DNA of 64,000 nt, from positions 1 through 64,000 of the forward strand of contig JADNRX010000304.1 of assembly GCA_015501595.1 (NCBI GenBank). Reading direction: 5' to 3'. The translations under genes and the position numbers were made by a program. This stretch comes from Hymenopellis radicata (taxonomy: Eukaryota; Basidiomycota; Agaricomycetes; Agaricales; Physalacriaceae). The notes beneath the pieces were generated by a model that was not told the origin of the DNA, did no database searches, and saw only the letters and a list, made by a program, of their open reading frames with translations. This document shows, piece by piece, positions 23,853 to 34,190 of this stretch (position 1 is the first letter of the stretch; every line of letters starts with the position of its first letter).

Positions 23853-24389
23853 CCTTTCGTGCCGTTCGCTTGGTTCCTTATCGTTGCTCCTATACATCTC
23901 TTCCTCTCCTTGTTCTCTTAGTCCGTCTGCTACATACCCCTCTACCCCTGTTACACGTACTGTGGAATGGATGGCATACCTCAATCATACTCACTCTCTT
24001 TTTCTTATATTCTATAATAACACTTTAGTGCTTAGTATTATTCTTATTCTCGTGTTTATAGTTTGATGGCGATTTTTCTTGGGCGGAGGTGCGGTGGCGT
24101 GGTGGCGTAGATAGGAGAAGACAATACAAGATACACGTTCCAGATGGTGTGAAGAAGAGAAGAGATGTTATAGTGTAGTACAAGGTATGGATCGTCGTAT
24201 GAAGGAATTCCTCAGACGTGTACCGCGCCAAATTTCGGTACGAGATTCGCGAATCTTTTGATAGTCTTGCGACGTCAGCGGAGAGGAACCTCGTCGGAGC
24301 CCGCATCATGTGCTACAAGTCATGGTCAACGGTCATGAATAGGAAGAATACCTGTAAATAGGGACTCGCTTTAATGAGAATATACTAGT
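23853..24389. other. 3' flank of the Galpha gene
   Basis: AT-rich after 24000, with an AATAACA/ATTATTC-rich stretch that may hold the polyadenylation site. No coding region recognised. Confidence 0.4.
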
Positions 24390-25745
24390 GTCTATGGCCT
24401 CCTAGGAACGTAAGAGCGGGCAACACTTAAACACTTACGACTCGATAGAACAACTTTGGATGTCAGTACGTCGACGAGGACGATTTCCAACTCCTGATCG
24501 TGGTCGTCAGGCAAGGGCAAAAACAGAACAAGAGAGCAGTGGTGTCCGGTGCGCTGCAGAGCCAAAGCAAAGAATGCGGAGGCCCGCGTGAGTTGTAGTA
24601 GTGGAGAACGTGGATGGAGTGGGTCGAATGATCGTGACGTCATGGCGATTGCTCTTGTCCAGGTCGATGTGCTTGACACCATGATATCCATGCGATTAGC
24701 AGGCGAGAGTAGTTGAATGCAAGTACCTCTCTCCTTTTCGGAAGGAGGACGACGGAGCTTACTCCTCGAAGTATGCTTTCCTCTTTAAAGCAACACGAAG
24801 GCCAAACGAAGGCTCCAAGTTCTCGATGGCACCATTACAATACAAAATAGATCTATTCAAGACGGTGTAATGCAGAGACGTTACATTTGTATTCGGTATA
24901 GATCTCCCTGTGCTCAATTACTCTTTAGTAATGGAATGGCGAATTTCTGACACGAGTGCCAGTCGGTGCGCCACGGTAGGGAGTGCTCTGATGTTGTCCA
25001 TATCCATATATGTCGTCGCCCCGAGTCTGAGGCTGGGTTCCCTGCTGCCACCCGGAGAATTGGTTGCCCTGTCCCCACTGGGTGTGAGCTTCCCACCCGT
25101 TAAGTGCGGCGGCAGCGCCGGGCGTGACGATGTCGGGGATGATGGGCGTGGGGGCTCTGCTTGGGGTGTGGTACCGGTTCGTGTCCTGATATGGGTACGG
25201 GTTCGCATCCTGATATGGGTACGGGTTCCGAGTAGCGTCTTGGTGTGGGTTCGGGGGCGCTATCTGTTGGGGTCCGGGTCGCTGTGTCATATATGCTCCT
25301 CCGTTCTCGTACGGAGCTGCAGCGATCATGTTCTGGTTCTGGTACGGACCTCCCGCGATCGTGTTCGTCTGCGTGGAGTTGCCAACCTCATCCCCATCAT
25401 GCCGCGCGCCAGATCCGGTGCCATGTCGGCGGGCACTTCGATGCGGTTCTCGAGGGCGTAGGCCCGTTCTCGTAGCGCTGAGTGAACTGGACGTAGTCCT
25501 GGGCGCGGTGGCGGCCTCTATCTGTGTCTTGGTGGCGTCTGTTTCTATCTCCATCATCGCGATGCCGACTTCGTTCTCTATGGTCGTGGTGTCGATGTCT
25601 GCTCCTGTCCTGCGAACGGTCTCGGTGATGGTGATCATCATGGTCTCGTCGACCGCGCTCGTGGCTTCTGTGTCGCCGACGCTCGTGGCTGTCATCGCGG
25701 CGGTGCTGTCGATGGCGGGAACGGCTGCGGTGCGTAGGCATCAGA
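24390..25745 (-). repeat. inverted-duplicate arm 2 right of the Galpha gene
   Basis: Opposite-strand partner of 20040-21130, with colinear order of the same blocks. It includes a copy of the MTSR.. gene start (24650-24390, minus) and the Arg/Ser/His-rich gene. Confidence 0.75.
24925..25741 (-). CDS. Arg/Ser/His-rich protein with Gln/Tyr/Pro-rich C-terminus
   Basis: The ATG at 25741 opens a strongly biased frame (MPTHRSRSRHRQHRR, then HERRRHRSHERGRR and similar), resembling RS-type low-complexity tails of RNA-associated proteins. About 110 codons later the useful frame changes to one reading NSTQTNTIAGGPYQNQNM and a tail rich in Q, Y, P and N with repeated PYPYQD, ending at 24925. The junction lies near 25400; a short intron or an indel could explain it. 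Both halves are low complexity and probably disordered. Two relatives lie at 20050-20340 (relic) and 26286-26943. Function unknown; RNA association is only suggested by composition. Confidence 0.5.
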
Positions 25746-26285
25746 GGTGAGGCTTTCGATCTGAAATGTAGGTGGAGAGAGATTCTGGGTGTGGAGAGAA
25801 CTTGTTGGTGAAGGTCACTGACCTCACGCGCGCCTTTTATATTTCAAGGTGCAGATCAGTTGATGGGCCCGCTCTTGTTATTGGACGCCGTGGGAATGAC
25901 ATCCGTGTCTATTGTCCTCATCTTGGCACAATATTCACTTCGGCATCTTTCGCTCTGTATGTCTTCCTCAGCGCGTACTTCGGGCTTAGAGAATTGTTCC
26001 CAAGACAGTTTGACCTAGAGGGTAAGTGTACTACCTGGCATGAGTCGTCAACAAGATAAGGAAACCTACAATTATAGATTGCGCTGCTCGCATAGCATGT
26101 AGCAACAATAACTCTCTTGTCTCCTGAGAACAATAACGATCAGCGCTTGCACCCCCAGCACATAAATGTCAGAAGTCCTCTCCGTCCCTCTCACCGTCAT
26201 TTCCTCTAACCTCTCCCCTCAACATCATCGAATCTCAGTTTTATCTTGAACGCCTTCCAATCTTTCCAACTCCCTCGAGAAGTCA
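25746..26285. other. shared upstream region of two Arg/Ser-rich genes
   Basis: The genes at 24925-25741 (minus) and 26286-26943 (plus) are divergent and this is the space between them. No coding region recognised. Confidence 0.35.
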
Positions 26286-26943
26286 CACAAGACCTACGCC
26301 ACCACATGCCCTCCAGAACTCGTCACCGTAGCCGCGGCGCTCCAGACACCGTCATCACGACGATGACACAAGTCGAAGCAGCCATCGCGACTCTCGCTCG
26401 CGCAGCGATTCCAGAGATCGCGCGCGATACAGCGACCGTAGTCGCAGTCGCCATCACCTACCTACACCGACAAGGACTTCACCGTCTTGCAGGCGCGAGA
26501 CGGTAGAAGAAGTTCTCCTCGACAAGCAAGGCAGAACCACTGCGATGCGCAATCGCGACATCGTCACCATGGTTCCAGCTTCGCAGGTCGCGGGGCTCTT
26601 GAACTATTCCAAGTCAGGTCCGAAGCAAATCGAGTACTATCCTAGGCCGAACGAGCCCCCGCGACCAATATCCCAGCTACCCGAATGATGGCAGCCCATC
26701 TTACACCGGGAGTTCGCATTATGAGTACCCCATACGAACCGCTGAGCGGACGATAGAGTGGGAGCCCTCTAGGGAAGAGAGTACCGCATCGAAATTGAAG
26801 AGGTTCTTTGGGTGGAAAAGCGATAAGGAGAAGCCTGAGTGTGGGAGGCAGTACGGAGATGTGGCGGTGTTGCCGTACTACCCTCATTATAAGGCTGCGC
26901 ATGCGCAATGTCAAGACCAACTCGACAAAGGACGATATTACTA
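26286..26943 (+). pseudogene. Arg/Ser-rich paralog with frame breaks
   Basis: Starts MPSRTRHRSRG at about 26306. A single-base shift then leads to an RS/RD-rich frame (HRDSRSRSDSRDRARYSDRS), followed by VEEVLLDKQGRTTAMRNRDI and SGPKQIEYYPRPNEPP. A second shift near 26668 leads to SKLKRFFGWKSDKEKPECG and the end QDQLDKGRYY at 26943. The overall plan resembles the divergent neighbour. It may be a working gene with two assembly indels or a recent pseudogene. Confidence 0.45.
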
Positions 26944-27295
26944 GGAGTCATGCAGTACTAGAGCCATTAGTTGAATGATAAGAGCTACTCCATTCCTTAC
27001 TAGACTTTGAGCGTGAAATTGACATGGACCTCACGATCGAGTAGTGTTATCCTTTTACAGCGGAGACGACGTACGCCAACTCGCCACAATGGGATTCGAG
27101 TTGACTAATCGTTCCGTAGGCAAAGAAGGCCAAGGAAGCCTTGGAGCCATTTCAAAAGCATCTAGAAAGCTGGACACGCGTCCGGAAATTTTGGAGCGTT
27201 CTGAAGTGCGTTTCAGTAATGTATATTGCGTCCTCATCGACTAGTTCGATATTGGGCACTAACGGAAACAGTAACATTATCAATAATCCGTAGCT
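26944..27295. other. short intergenic region
   Basis: An open frame at 27044-27244 (+) has no domain and no start context of note. Confidence 0.3.
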
Positions 27296-28738
27296 TTATA
27301 AGCAAAGCTGTAAATAAAGTATCCTACCATACACGCTCGATTGAGCCATCCTGGATTGTCCACGGACGTAGAATGTACCTGTCCCTGCTAAAGCGGCGAT
27401 ACAGCAGACCTTTACGCTGTATGGCTGGGAAGGAGGAACCCAGGTTCTGCCAAGCCTGACATCCATCAGGCATTGCCAAAGAATTGCTAGCATTATGATC
27501 CCAAATCTCCAGAAGGAGCGCGTGAGTGTTCCACTCGCAGCCAGTGTCTTGTCGAGTTCGTTGAACATCGCCAACACTCCTGGCGGGAGGCCGCTATTGA
27601 CGAGGGGGAAGGATATACGCACATCCGTCAGGTCAACGTTGGAATGATGCTTGACCATGCGAAGCCAGAGGGGCAGGATATGGACCATAATCTTCAACAA
27701 AGTGTCGTGGACAGCGCAAACGTCGAGATGAATATGGGACGCGCTGCCTAGGGTAGGCAAGACCGGGTAAGCGAGTTGATATGGCAATGGGAACTTATGG
27801 CGCCTAACGAGATATCAGCAAGGCCACGTTAGGAAGAATAGTTCGAGAGCTTACTTGGGCCATATATCTCCCAGGACAGCGTCAAATGTTCCAAGGGAAG
27901 TAGAGCGATAACTTCATTCAAGTACGATGGATGCTTCGAGCAGAAATGCACCGCAGGATAGCCGGGTGAGATTTCGAAGTTCACCAATATGGCGCATCTG
28001 CTGCACCCATGGAAGAAACGACTCACAGAACAACTCATGTGCACATTCGATAGTGATGTCCTGTAGAGAATCCAATCTCCGTACAGGATCTCCAATCTCG
28101 AACTGCGGCTCCTGTTCTTCGCCTTCCTCGTTCTTGAGCGGCGGTAGGACTTCGTGCGCAACATTCTTGTTCGCGAATCGACGGAATGTCTCTTCGAAGA
28201 AAATCCCGCTGAACTCCGCGAACTCGACCGAGCGCAACTTTGGCGCATGATCCGCGATGCTTTCCAACACTTGGAAGAGGATCAACTGGTCGTCCAGATG
28301 TTGGGCTCTGACTCTGATGGAGACGGACCGAATCTGCGTAAGCAGGGGAACAATACACTCAATGAAAGAGAGTCCTTCGCTGTCCAGGCCTTCGGCCATA
28401 TAACTATAAATATAGAGAATGAAGGACATGCGTCGGACAAACGCAGCGAGATGAGGAAAGGACTCGATGACAGAGTGAAACCGGCGTAAGCCCTTGGTGC
28501 GGGTTATGTCAATGGAGTGGTAGAGATGGCGTTGAGCACTGGGCGCCCAAGCCTTGCAGACCAACGCGTATTGATACAAGTGATGGATGTCAGTTTCCTG
28601 AGCAAAAATCGCGTCGATGAGCTCTGCCGGAAATTTGGTAATTGCAGAGGGAGGGGTAGAGAAGTAGAATGATGGCGTGGTTGTGATTGTGTGCAGAGTG
28701 TTCCTTGGTCGCCGGGAGGCGTCGTCGAAATAAGACAT
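27296..28738 (-). CDS. F-box/LRR-like protein with frame break
   Basis: F-box proteins present substrates to SCF ubiquitin ligases. The likely start is MSYFDDASRRPRN at 28738; longer in-frame starts exist upstream to 28876. The F-box-like motif is KFPAELIDAIFAQETDI ... YALVCKAWAPSAQRHLY. It is followed by leucine-patterned segments such as LTQIRSVSIRVRA and KLRSVEFAEFSG, as in agaricomycete F-box/LRR families. Near 27960 the frame must shift to continue with HPSYLNEVIALLPLEHLTLSW. A GTAAGC...TTAG intron then leads to HKFPLPYQLAYPVLP and a C-terminal part to about 27296. The intron join is one base off, so there are probably two small indels. Confidence 0.65.
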
Positions 28739-28876
28739 GGTGGCGGAAAAAGGTTTGTATTCTCCTGACATAAGCCAAAATGATTTGATGATCGAACGAC
28801 GGCCCGGGACCCGCGGGTCTGCTTCCACCTCTGCAACTGACCATTCAATCTCTTCTGTGCGACCGTGATTCAACAC

Positions 28877-29399
28877 TTCCGTCGTGGTGTTTATGGCCTT
28901 CAGCTCTCATGACTCTAATGCTCTCTCCGATATACCACACGCGTTTTATTGGCTTGAGATATCTCGCCTTGATGCGCAGTCAACTTATTCTCCACTGGGT
29001 AGCGCCTCGGTCGGCTCGTCGAACTGATACAGACGGCGTCTACCCACATATTAGTTGCATCTGTTTCCACGCGCAACAAATTATCGCCCTGTAGACGTAC
29101 GAGCTCGCTACAACGGTTGGCTGGGTCGTCTCCAATCCTTTCCATTAGTAGTTCCTTTGTTATTTTTGAAATCGTTGACCTCGTTAAGCTAATTCTTTAA
29201 TTCAGATGTCGGGCCATGATGGGTCTACAAGAACTCGACGCCACTGAGTACTGACAGAACTATTTCTATCCACCTTTGGTCAAGGCCGTGGCGTATTACT
29301 TTTAAGTATCGCGGTAATCAAGTCAAAGGCGAGTACTTCGACATTACACGGTCTGGTGACGAAGAGGCAGGATTATAGCGACTGATCAGCTTCCTGTGC
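28877..29399. other. intergenic region
   Basis: No coding region recognised. It lies between two divergent F-box-like genes and probably holds both promoters. Confidence 0.3.
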
Positions 29400-30023
29400 A
29401 GAATCCCGCGCCCATTCTCGCGCCCCTGATAGATCGTGTGAGTTATATTCATTCATAATTCAATACAATAAGCGCATTTCAGTGCTGAGACATTATTGAC
29501 GCATTGAAGAGGCTACTTGATTCCGACAACGAAGACTCAGAGGGGCCTGGAATGAAGACTCCATGCCTTTCACAGGTGTGTTTCTACTTTGTGGCCACAC
29601 TATATCGCTTCACGAACGCATTTCAGTCATTGGTCCGTTCAGAGCAGGAGGAAGAGCATGTAGCCCCGGTTCGCAACCCTTTCAGGGAGCTCGCCTTCGG
29701 TGGCGACATCCCGGATGAGGTCGCGAACACCATCTTACCAATCGGCCCTCCAATCTTCCCCAAGAAATCTTCGACCTCATCATCGACTTCGCGTCTCTTT
29801 CGTACCGCACCGACATCCCCTCGTCCACCCTGCTTACACTTCTCTCCACTAGCCCGCGCCTCTCGCCTCGCTGCCGCTTCCACCTCTATCGCTCCGTCGT
29901 CATGAGCAATACATTTACACCCTCCGGTATCAGCTGGTATCTATACATGCTCGCCATAAGATACAACGTCGGCCATCTTATAAAACACGTCTCTTTTGAT
30001 GTCCCCAATGAGGATGTGGTACT
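29400..30023 (+). pseudogene. F-box-like gene cut by a Copia element
   Basis: An exon with RLLDSDNEDSEGPG is followed by an intron (about 29576-29627, GTGTGT...TTTCAG) and a second exon (SLVRSEQEEEHVAPV...). After a one-base shift near 29755 this gives the F-box-like motif LPQEIFDLIIDFASLSY and LLTLLSTSPRLSPRCRFHLY. The gene runs on through HLIKHVSFDVPNEDVV and then meets the Copia LTR at 30024. The rest of the gene is not found on the other side of the elements, so it is truncated. Confidence 0.6.
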
Positions 30024-30276
30024 TGTTAGCAGCTGGTAGTTGGAGAAGAAGAAGAGATTTGATTCGGTAAAGTATATAGTACAAAAATCGAGGCTTTTAT
30101 ACCCCTCCAAATGTTCTAGGATGTTCTAATGTTTTACTAATGGTTTACTAAGATTCTTCACAAGAAAAGGAAAGAGAAGATACGAGAAGAGACGCGAGAG
30201 TAGGCGTCGGTGGCGATGACTAAAGATCCCCGGATCGTACCCGGGGCCGAGTCGTCGGCTTGCTTTCCTTCCAACA
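30024..30276 (-). mobile_element. Copia 3' LTR
   Basis: A 253-bp sequence with near-inverted ends (TGTTAG at the left, CCAACA at the right). On the minus strand it starts TGTTGGAAGG directly after a purine tract (GAGGGGGAG) and contains a TTTTATACCCC-like box. The matching 5' LTR is absent because the element is truncated at 33889. Confidence 0.75.
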
Positions 30277-30283
30277 CTCCCCC

Positions 30284-31470
30284 TCAAGCCGGAATCAATC
30301 CCAATGCGCGAACAAGTGGCTTGAATTTGAAGGCTGCAAGTGCCTTGGTCAGGACGTCGGCAGTCATCTCCGCCGTGGGACAATAGACGACATGTAAGGT
30401 GCCGTTTCTGATCTTCTCGCGGATGAAGTGATATCGTATGTCGATGTGTTTCGTTCTGGCATGGAATTGCCCGAGTTCTGCGTATGCGAGAGCAATGGCT
30501 GACTGGTTGTCGCTGTATAGGAAGAGTGGGGAGGTGAATGGAGCTATAAGCTCTGAGAGGAAGTCTCGGAACCATATGGTTTCCTTCGCAGTATACGTGA
30601 TGGCGATGTACTCTGCTTCTGTGGTAGAAAGCGAGACGATTTCTTGCTTCTTCGAGGACCATGAAACGGCTGCGCCGTTGAGTATAAACGCGTAGCCTGA
30701 TATGGCTTTGCGATCCTCGATGGACATACCGTCGGCATCTGTATAGATGTCCAGTCCATGTGGCTTGTCAGAGCCGCCATAAGTCAGTCCCAGGGTGCGC
30801 GTTCCCTGCAGGTACTGTAGTACGCGTTTTGCAGCGTTCCAGTGTGGTCGGCCGGGGTTGTGAGCGAAACGGGATAGGATGCAGACCGTGAATGCGAGAT
30901 CAGGTCGCGTCGCCGTGGATAGCCAGATGAACCCGCCGATGAGTTCCTTATAAGGAACATCTTTCATTTCTTCTTTTCCTGCAGTAGTGGAAGGGCACTG
31001 GTCGCGTGAAAGCTGCGCGGTAGGATCGAGAGGTACGGAGATGGGCTTGCACTCCGTCATGCGAAATTTCCGCAATAGGGAGTCGATGTATGTCGTCTGG
31101 GATAATGTGAGGGTGCGTCGTGAATGGTCGCGCTTGACTTCCATTCCTAGAAGCCAGCTGATGGGACCGAGCATCGTAATCTTGAAGATGCGTGCAATTT
31201 CTTCCTGTACCTCGTCGATGAGTGATGGCGAGCTGCCCGTGATGGTGCTGTCATCAATATGGATGGCCATCAGCACGATGTCGTCTCCTCTGATGAGGCG
31301 ATAGACCGCGTAGTCTTTTTCCAGCGCGCGAAATCCGAGAGTGGTGAGAGCTGCTGTCAACTTCTCATACCACTTGCGACTGGACGGCTTTAGCCCGTAG
31401 ATAGTGCGTCGAAGGCGGATGACATGGTTTTGGTTACCATCAGAGTAATGCGGGGGTTGTTCCATGTAGA
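30284..31470 (-). pseudogene. Copia Pol C-terminal part: RT end and RNase H
   Basis: The frame begins at the MITE border with EQPPHYSDGNQNHVIRLRR and runs IYGLKPSSRKWYEKL. The RT active site reads IHIDDSTI, where the family usually has YVDDM. The connection domain has LSWLLGMEVKRD-like sequence. RNase H follows with YTDADG, SWSSKKQEIVSLSTTEAEY, the DNQSAIALA metal-site segment and ARTKHIDIRYHFIREK. It ends in ALGLIPA. This half is open throughout. Confidence 0.88.
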
Positions 31471-31949
31471 AGGACCCCCGAATATAGTACAAAATGTATG
31501 ATACTGGCCCAAATTCTTATCCGGATCCCAAAAAGGAAGGTGTATCCGCACCCTGCACCAGGCCTCCAGAAAAGGTCAATTTTTATCCGGACATCACACC
31601 AGACCCATGTGTGGTGCAGGGTCCTCAAAGACCGAAAAAATGCCGAATTTCGCTCAAAAACGGCGCGAAACTGTCGTTGCAGCACAAAAGTACGTAGCGA
31701 GACGTAAATTTGCGTTGATTTATGACTACAAATCTGGTGACCCTGCAGGCTTCAGCCCACCCAAAATCTTATCCGGACCAGCATCAGACCTCTCCAGATG
31801 TCCAATTTTTATCCGCACGCCGACTCAGACCTTTTCTCCAAAAAGCTCGATTTTTATCCGGAAAAACACCAAACATAGTCTCAAAAAGTTCAAATTTTAT
31901 CCGCACCGTACCATACATTTGGCACTATATTCGGGGGTCCTCATGTAGA
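31463..31949. mobile_element. 471-bp MITE with 8-bp target duplication
   Basis: The element spans 31471-31941, with near-perfect inverted ends of about 30 bases beginning AGGACCCCCGAATATAG. It is flanked by the 8-bp direct repeat CATGTAGA (31463-31470 and 31942-31949). It splits the Copia RT between EEVYM and EQPPHY. It has no transposase. Inside are seven copies of a TTATCCG(G/C)A motif, all on the same strand. Eight-base duplications suggest hAT-type mobilisation. Confidence 0.9.
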
Positions 31950-33889
31950 CTTCTTCGTCGTCTGCAAACTCGCCGTTGAGGAAGGCGGCTGAGTAATCGA
32001 AGACTTTGATGTCCCAATCCTGGGACGCGGCGATGGATAGTATGGTGCGGAGTGATGAGAGTTTCGCAGTGGGTGAAAATGTTTCGAAATAATCCACGCC
32101 TTGGACTTGCGTGAATCCTCGCGCGACGAGACGCGCCTTGTACTTGTCAATTACTCCGTTTGCCTTCCGCTTGATCAGCAGGGTCCATTTTGATCCGATC
32201 ACATTGCTCCCGATGGGCCTCGGCACCGGCTTGTCTCCGAATGTGCCTGTTCTTCCCATGGTTTCCATCTCAACGTCCATGGCCTGTTTAAACAACGGCC
32301 AATCTTCTCTCTTCATTGCCTCTTCGACCGTCGGTTCATCCGACATATCTGCTACCGCCGCGTACGCATACTCTTTCGTCCATGACTCATCGACGTCGGT
32401 TTTAGCAAGACTGGCTTTATGCCTCGTGCGTCCGCCTTCGATAATGTTTTTAACGTCAATCTTGCTTGAAACATCTCGTGGCGCGACTGGCTTTGTCGGC
32501 TTTGGCGGACTCGATGGTGGTGTGTCCGGTGGTGTAGTTAGTGGAGAACCCGACGGGGTGTAGGAGACTGGTGGGATTTGTGATGGGGCGGTAACTGGCG
32601 CCTGAGGTGCGGGCTGGATGCTTTTTGACTCCTTTTCTTCGCTAATCTCTGTATTCTCCCCCTCATCCAGCACTCTGTGGATCCCACCTTCCTTTCTCCT
32701 GATTTCTGGAAAACGGACGCTACGCTCGACGCGTATGGATCGATTATCCGGGTAGTAAATCCGGTGGCCGTTACTGTCTTGGTCAAAACCGAGCCACCGT
32801 CCTTCGCGCGCGCGTCCTTCTATCTTGGATCCATCTTCAACATGGACCCAGGCTTTGCAGCCCCATTCATGTATATGCCGCAAGTCCGGTTTCGACTGGT
32901 GGAACACCTCGTAAGGCGTGCGGCCTCCTACTGCTTTTGATGAGGTACGGTTCTTTAACCATACTGCGTGCTTTAACGCTTCGCGTGCTTTAACGCTTCT
33001 CCCCATAGGTTCATTGGTAGTCCCGCGGCATGCAACATTGCGCGGACTTTTTCGAGGAGGGTGCGATTGAGTCTCTCAGCGACTCCGTTGTGCTCGGGGG
33101 TGTCGTGGACGGTGAACCGGCGCTGGATTCCTTTCTCCGCCATGTAGTCATCAAATTTGTGACCTTTGTATTCTCCCCCGCCATCCGAATGCAGGATTTT
33201 AATCTTTATTCCATGCTCCTTCTCCCATCTCGCCTCAAGATCCTTAAACGACGGTAGTGTTTCGTCTTTGGCGTGTAGGAGCATGACAACTGTGTACCGC
33301 GATGCGTCGTCCGTGAAGGACACGTAATATTTCTTGTGCTGATTTGTTTCCACTGTCGCGGGACCCCAGACGTCGCTGTGGACCTGGTCACCGACTTGAC
33401 CAGTCGCGTCACGTTCACTGGCTTTCGCGACGCGTGCTCGAGTCATTCTGCCATGCAGGCACGATTCACAATCAGAATTCGAGGTGAGTGGTGTATTGTC
33501 CAGTTCCAATCCGTCGACTAACTGATCTTTAACCAGTTTCTTTGCTGCTTCGACTGGGATGTGGCCCATTAGACGATGCAACTCGTCTGGGGTGACAATG
33601 AGAGGGCCATCGTCGGCTTGAAATGCGTGAGGAATGGATCTGGGGTTATGGATGCGGTATAGTCTGTCCGTGCGGGTAACGGTGCCGATTCGATGGTCTT
33701 GCTTGTCAAATATGCGGCACTCTTTGCCGCGGAAATGTAGGCCGTATCCTGCCTCGGTGATGCGACCGACCGAGAGGAGTGTCACGCCAAGATTAGGTGC
33801 GTGCAATACATCCTTGACCATCACCTTCGTCGTTTGATTTCGCCCATTAGGTATGGCGACGCGCATGTCACCTCGTCCCAGTGCCTGGA
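31950..33889 (-). pseudogene. Copia Pol N-terminal part: integrase and RT start
   Basis: It reads from VKDVLHAPNLGVTLLSVGR (pre-integrase) through the zinc-binding HRLMGH...CESCLHGRM to the DDE core (SDVWGPATV, ILHSDGGGEYKG, HNGVAERLNRTL). A Pro/Ser/Thr-rich linker follows, and the RT start includes SKWTLLIKRKANG, KARLVARGFTQVQGVDY and FDYSAAFLNGEF. A 17-bp tandem duplication at 32966-32999 shifts the frame near the end of the integrase (EALKHA...). Confidence 0.88.
32966..32999. repeat. 17-bp perfect tandem duplication in Copia pol
   Basis: GCGTGCTTTAACGCTTC occurs twice in a row. Seventeen is not a multiple of three, so it breaks the Pol frame. Both flanking frames read well, so one unit is the original. 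Confidence 0.9.
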
Positions 33890-34072
33890 TGTAAAACCCA
33901 CTTACACGTCAAAGCCCAATTCCCTCGGTATTCGCTAGGCAACAGTATAGATTGCGAATCGAGAGGTTACAGGCAAGGTGGTGGTCGTAGGTTAAGTTGT
34001 GTCTACCCCAGTCCGTGTCCGTAAGTAGTAGATAATGGTAATCAGACGGAGATAACAAGTAGCCGCGTTACA
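33890..34072 (-). mobile_element. Gypsy 3' LTR (183 bp)
   Basis: Starts TGTAAAACCC and ends CGCGTTACA, with terminal inverted TGTAA/TTACA. By eye it is identical over all 183 bases to 45955-46137. On the minus strand it follows a purine tract (AAGGGGAGGA, 34073-34085), which fits a polypurine tract. Confidence 0.95.
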
Positions 34073-34190
34073 ATCCTCCCCTTGAAAATACGAAGCATAC
34101 AGGTAGTATGGTGAGAAAGAAACTAAAAGAGAGAGGAGAGCATGAACTCTGAGGGTGTTGAACCCAGCAGATACATAGATAGAGGATGAA

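Larger units (their letters stand above)
30024..33889 (-). mobile_element. Copia (Ty1-type) retrotransposon, 5'-truncated
   Basis: Order on the minus strand is GAG-pre-integrase, integrase, RT and RNase H, the Ty1/Copia order. The 5' part (Gag, protease, 5' LTR) is missing: the sequence stops abruptly at 33889 where a Gypsy LTR begins. A 471-bp MITE (31471-31941) and a 17-bp tandem duplication (32966-32999) interrupt its reading frame. Confidence 0.9.
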
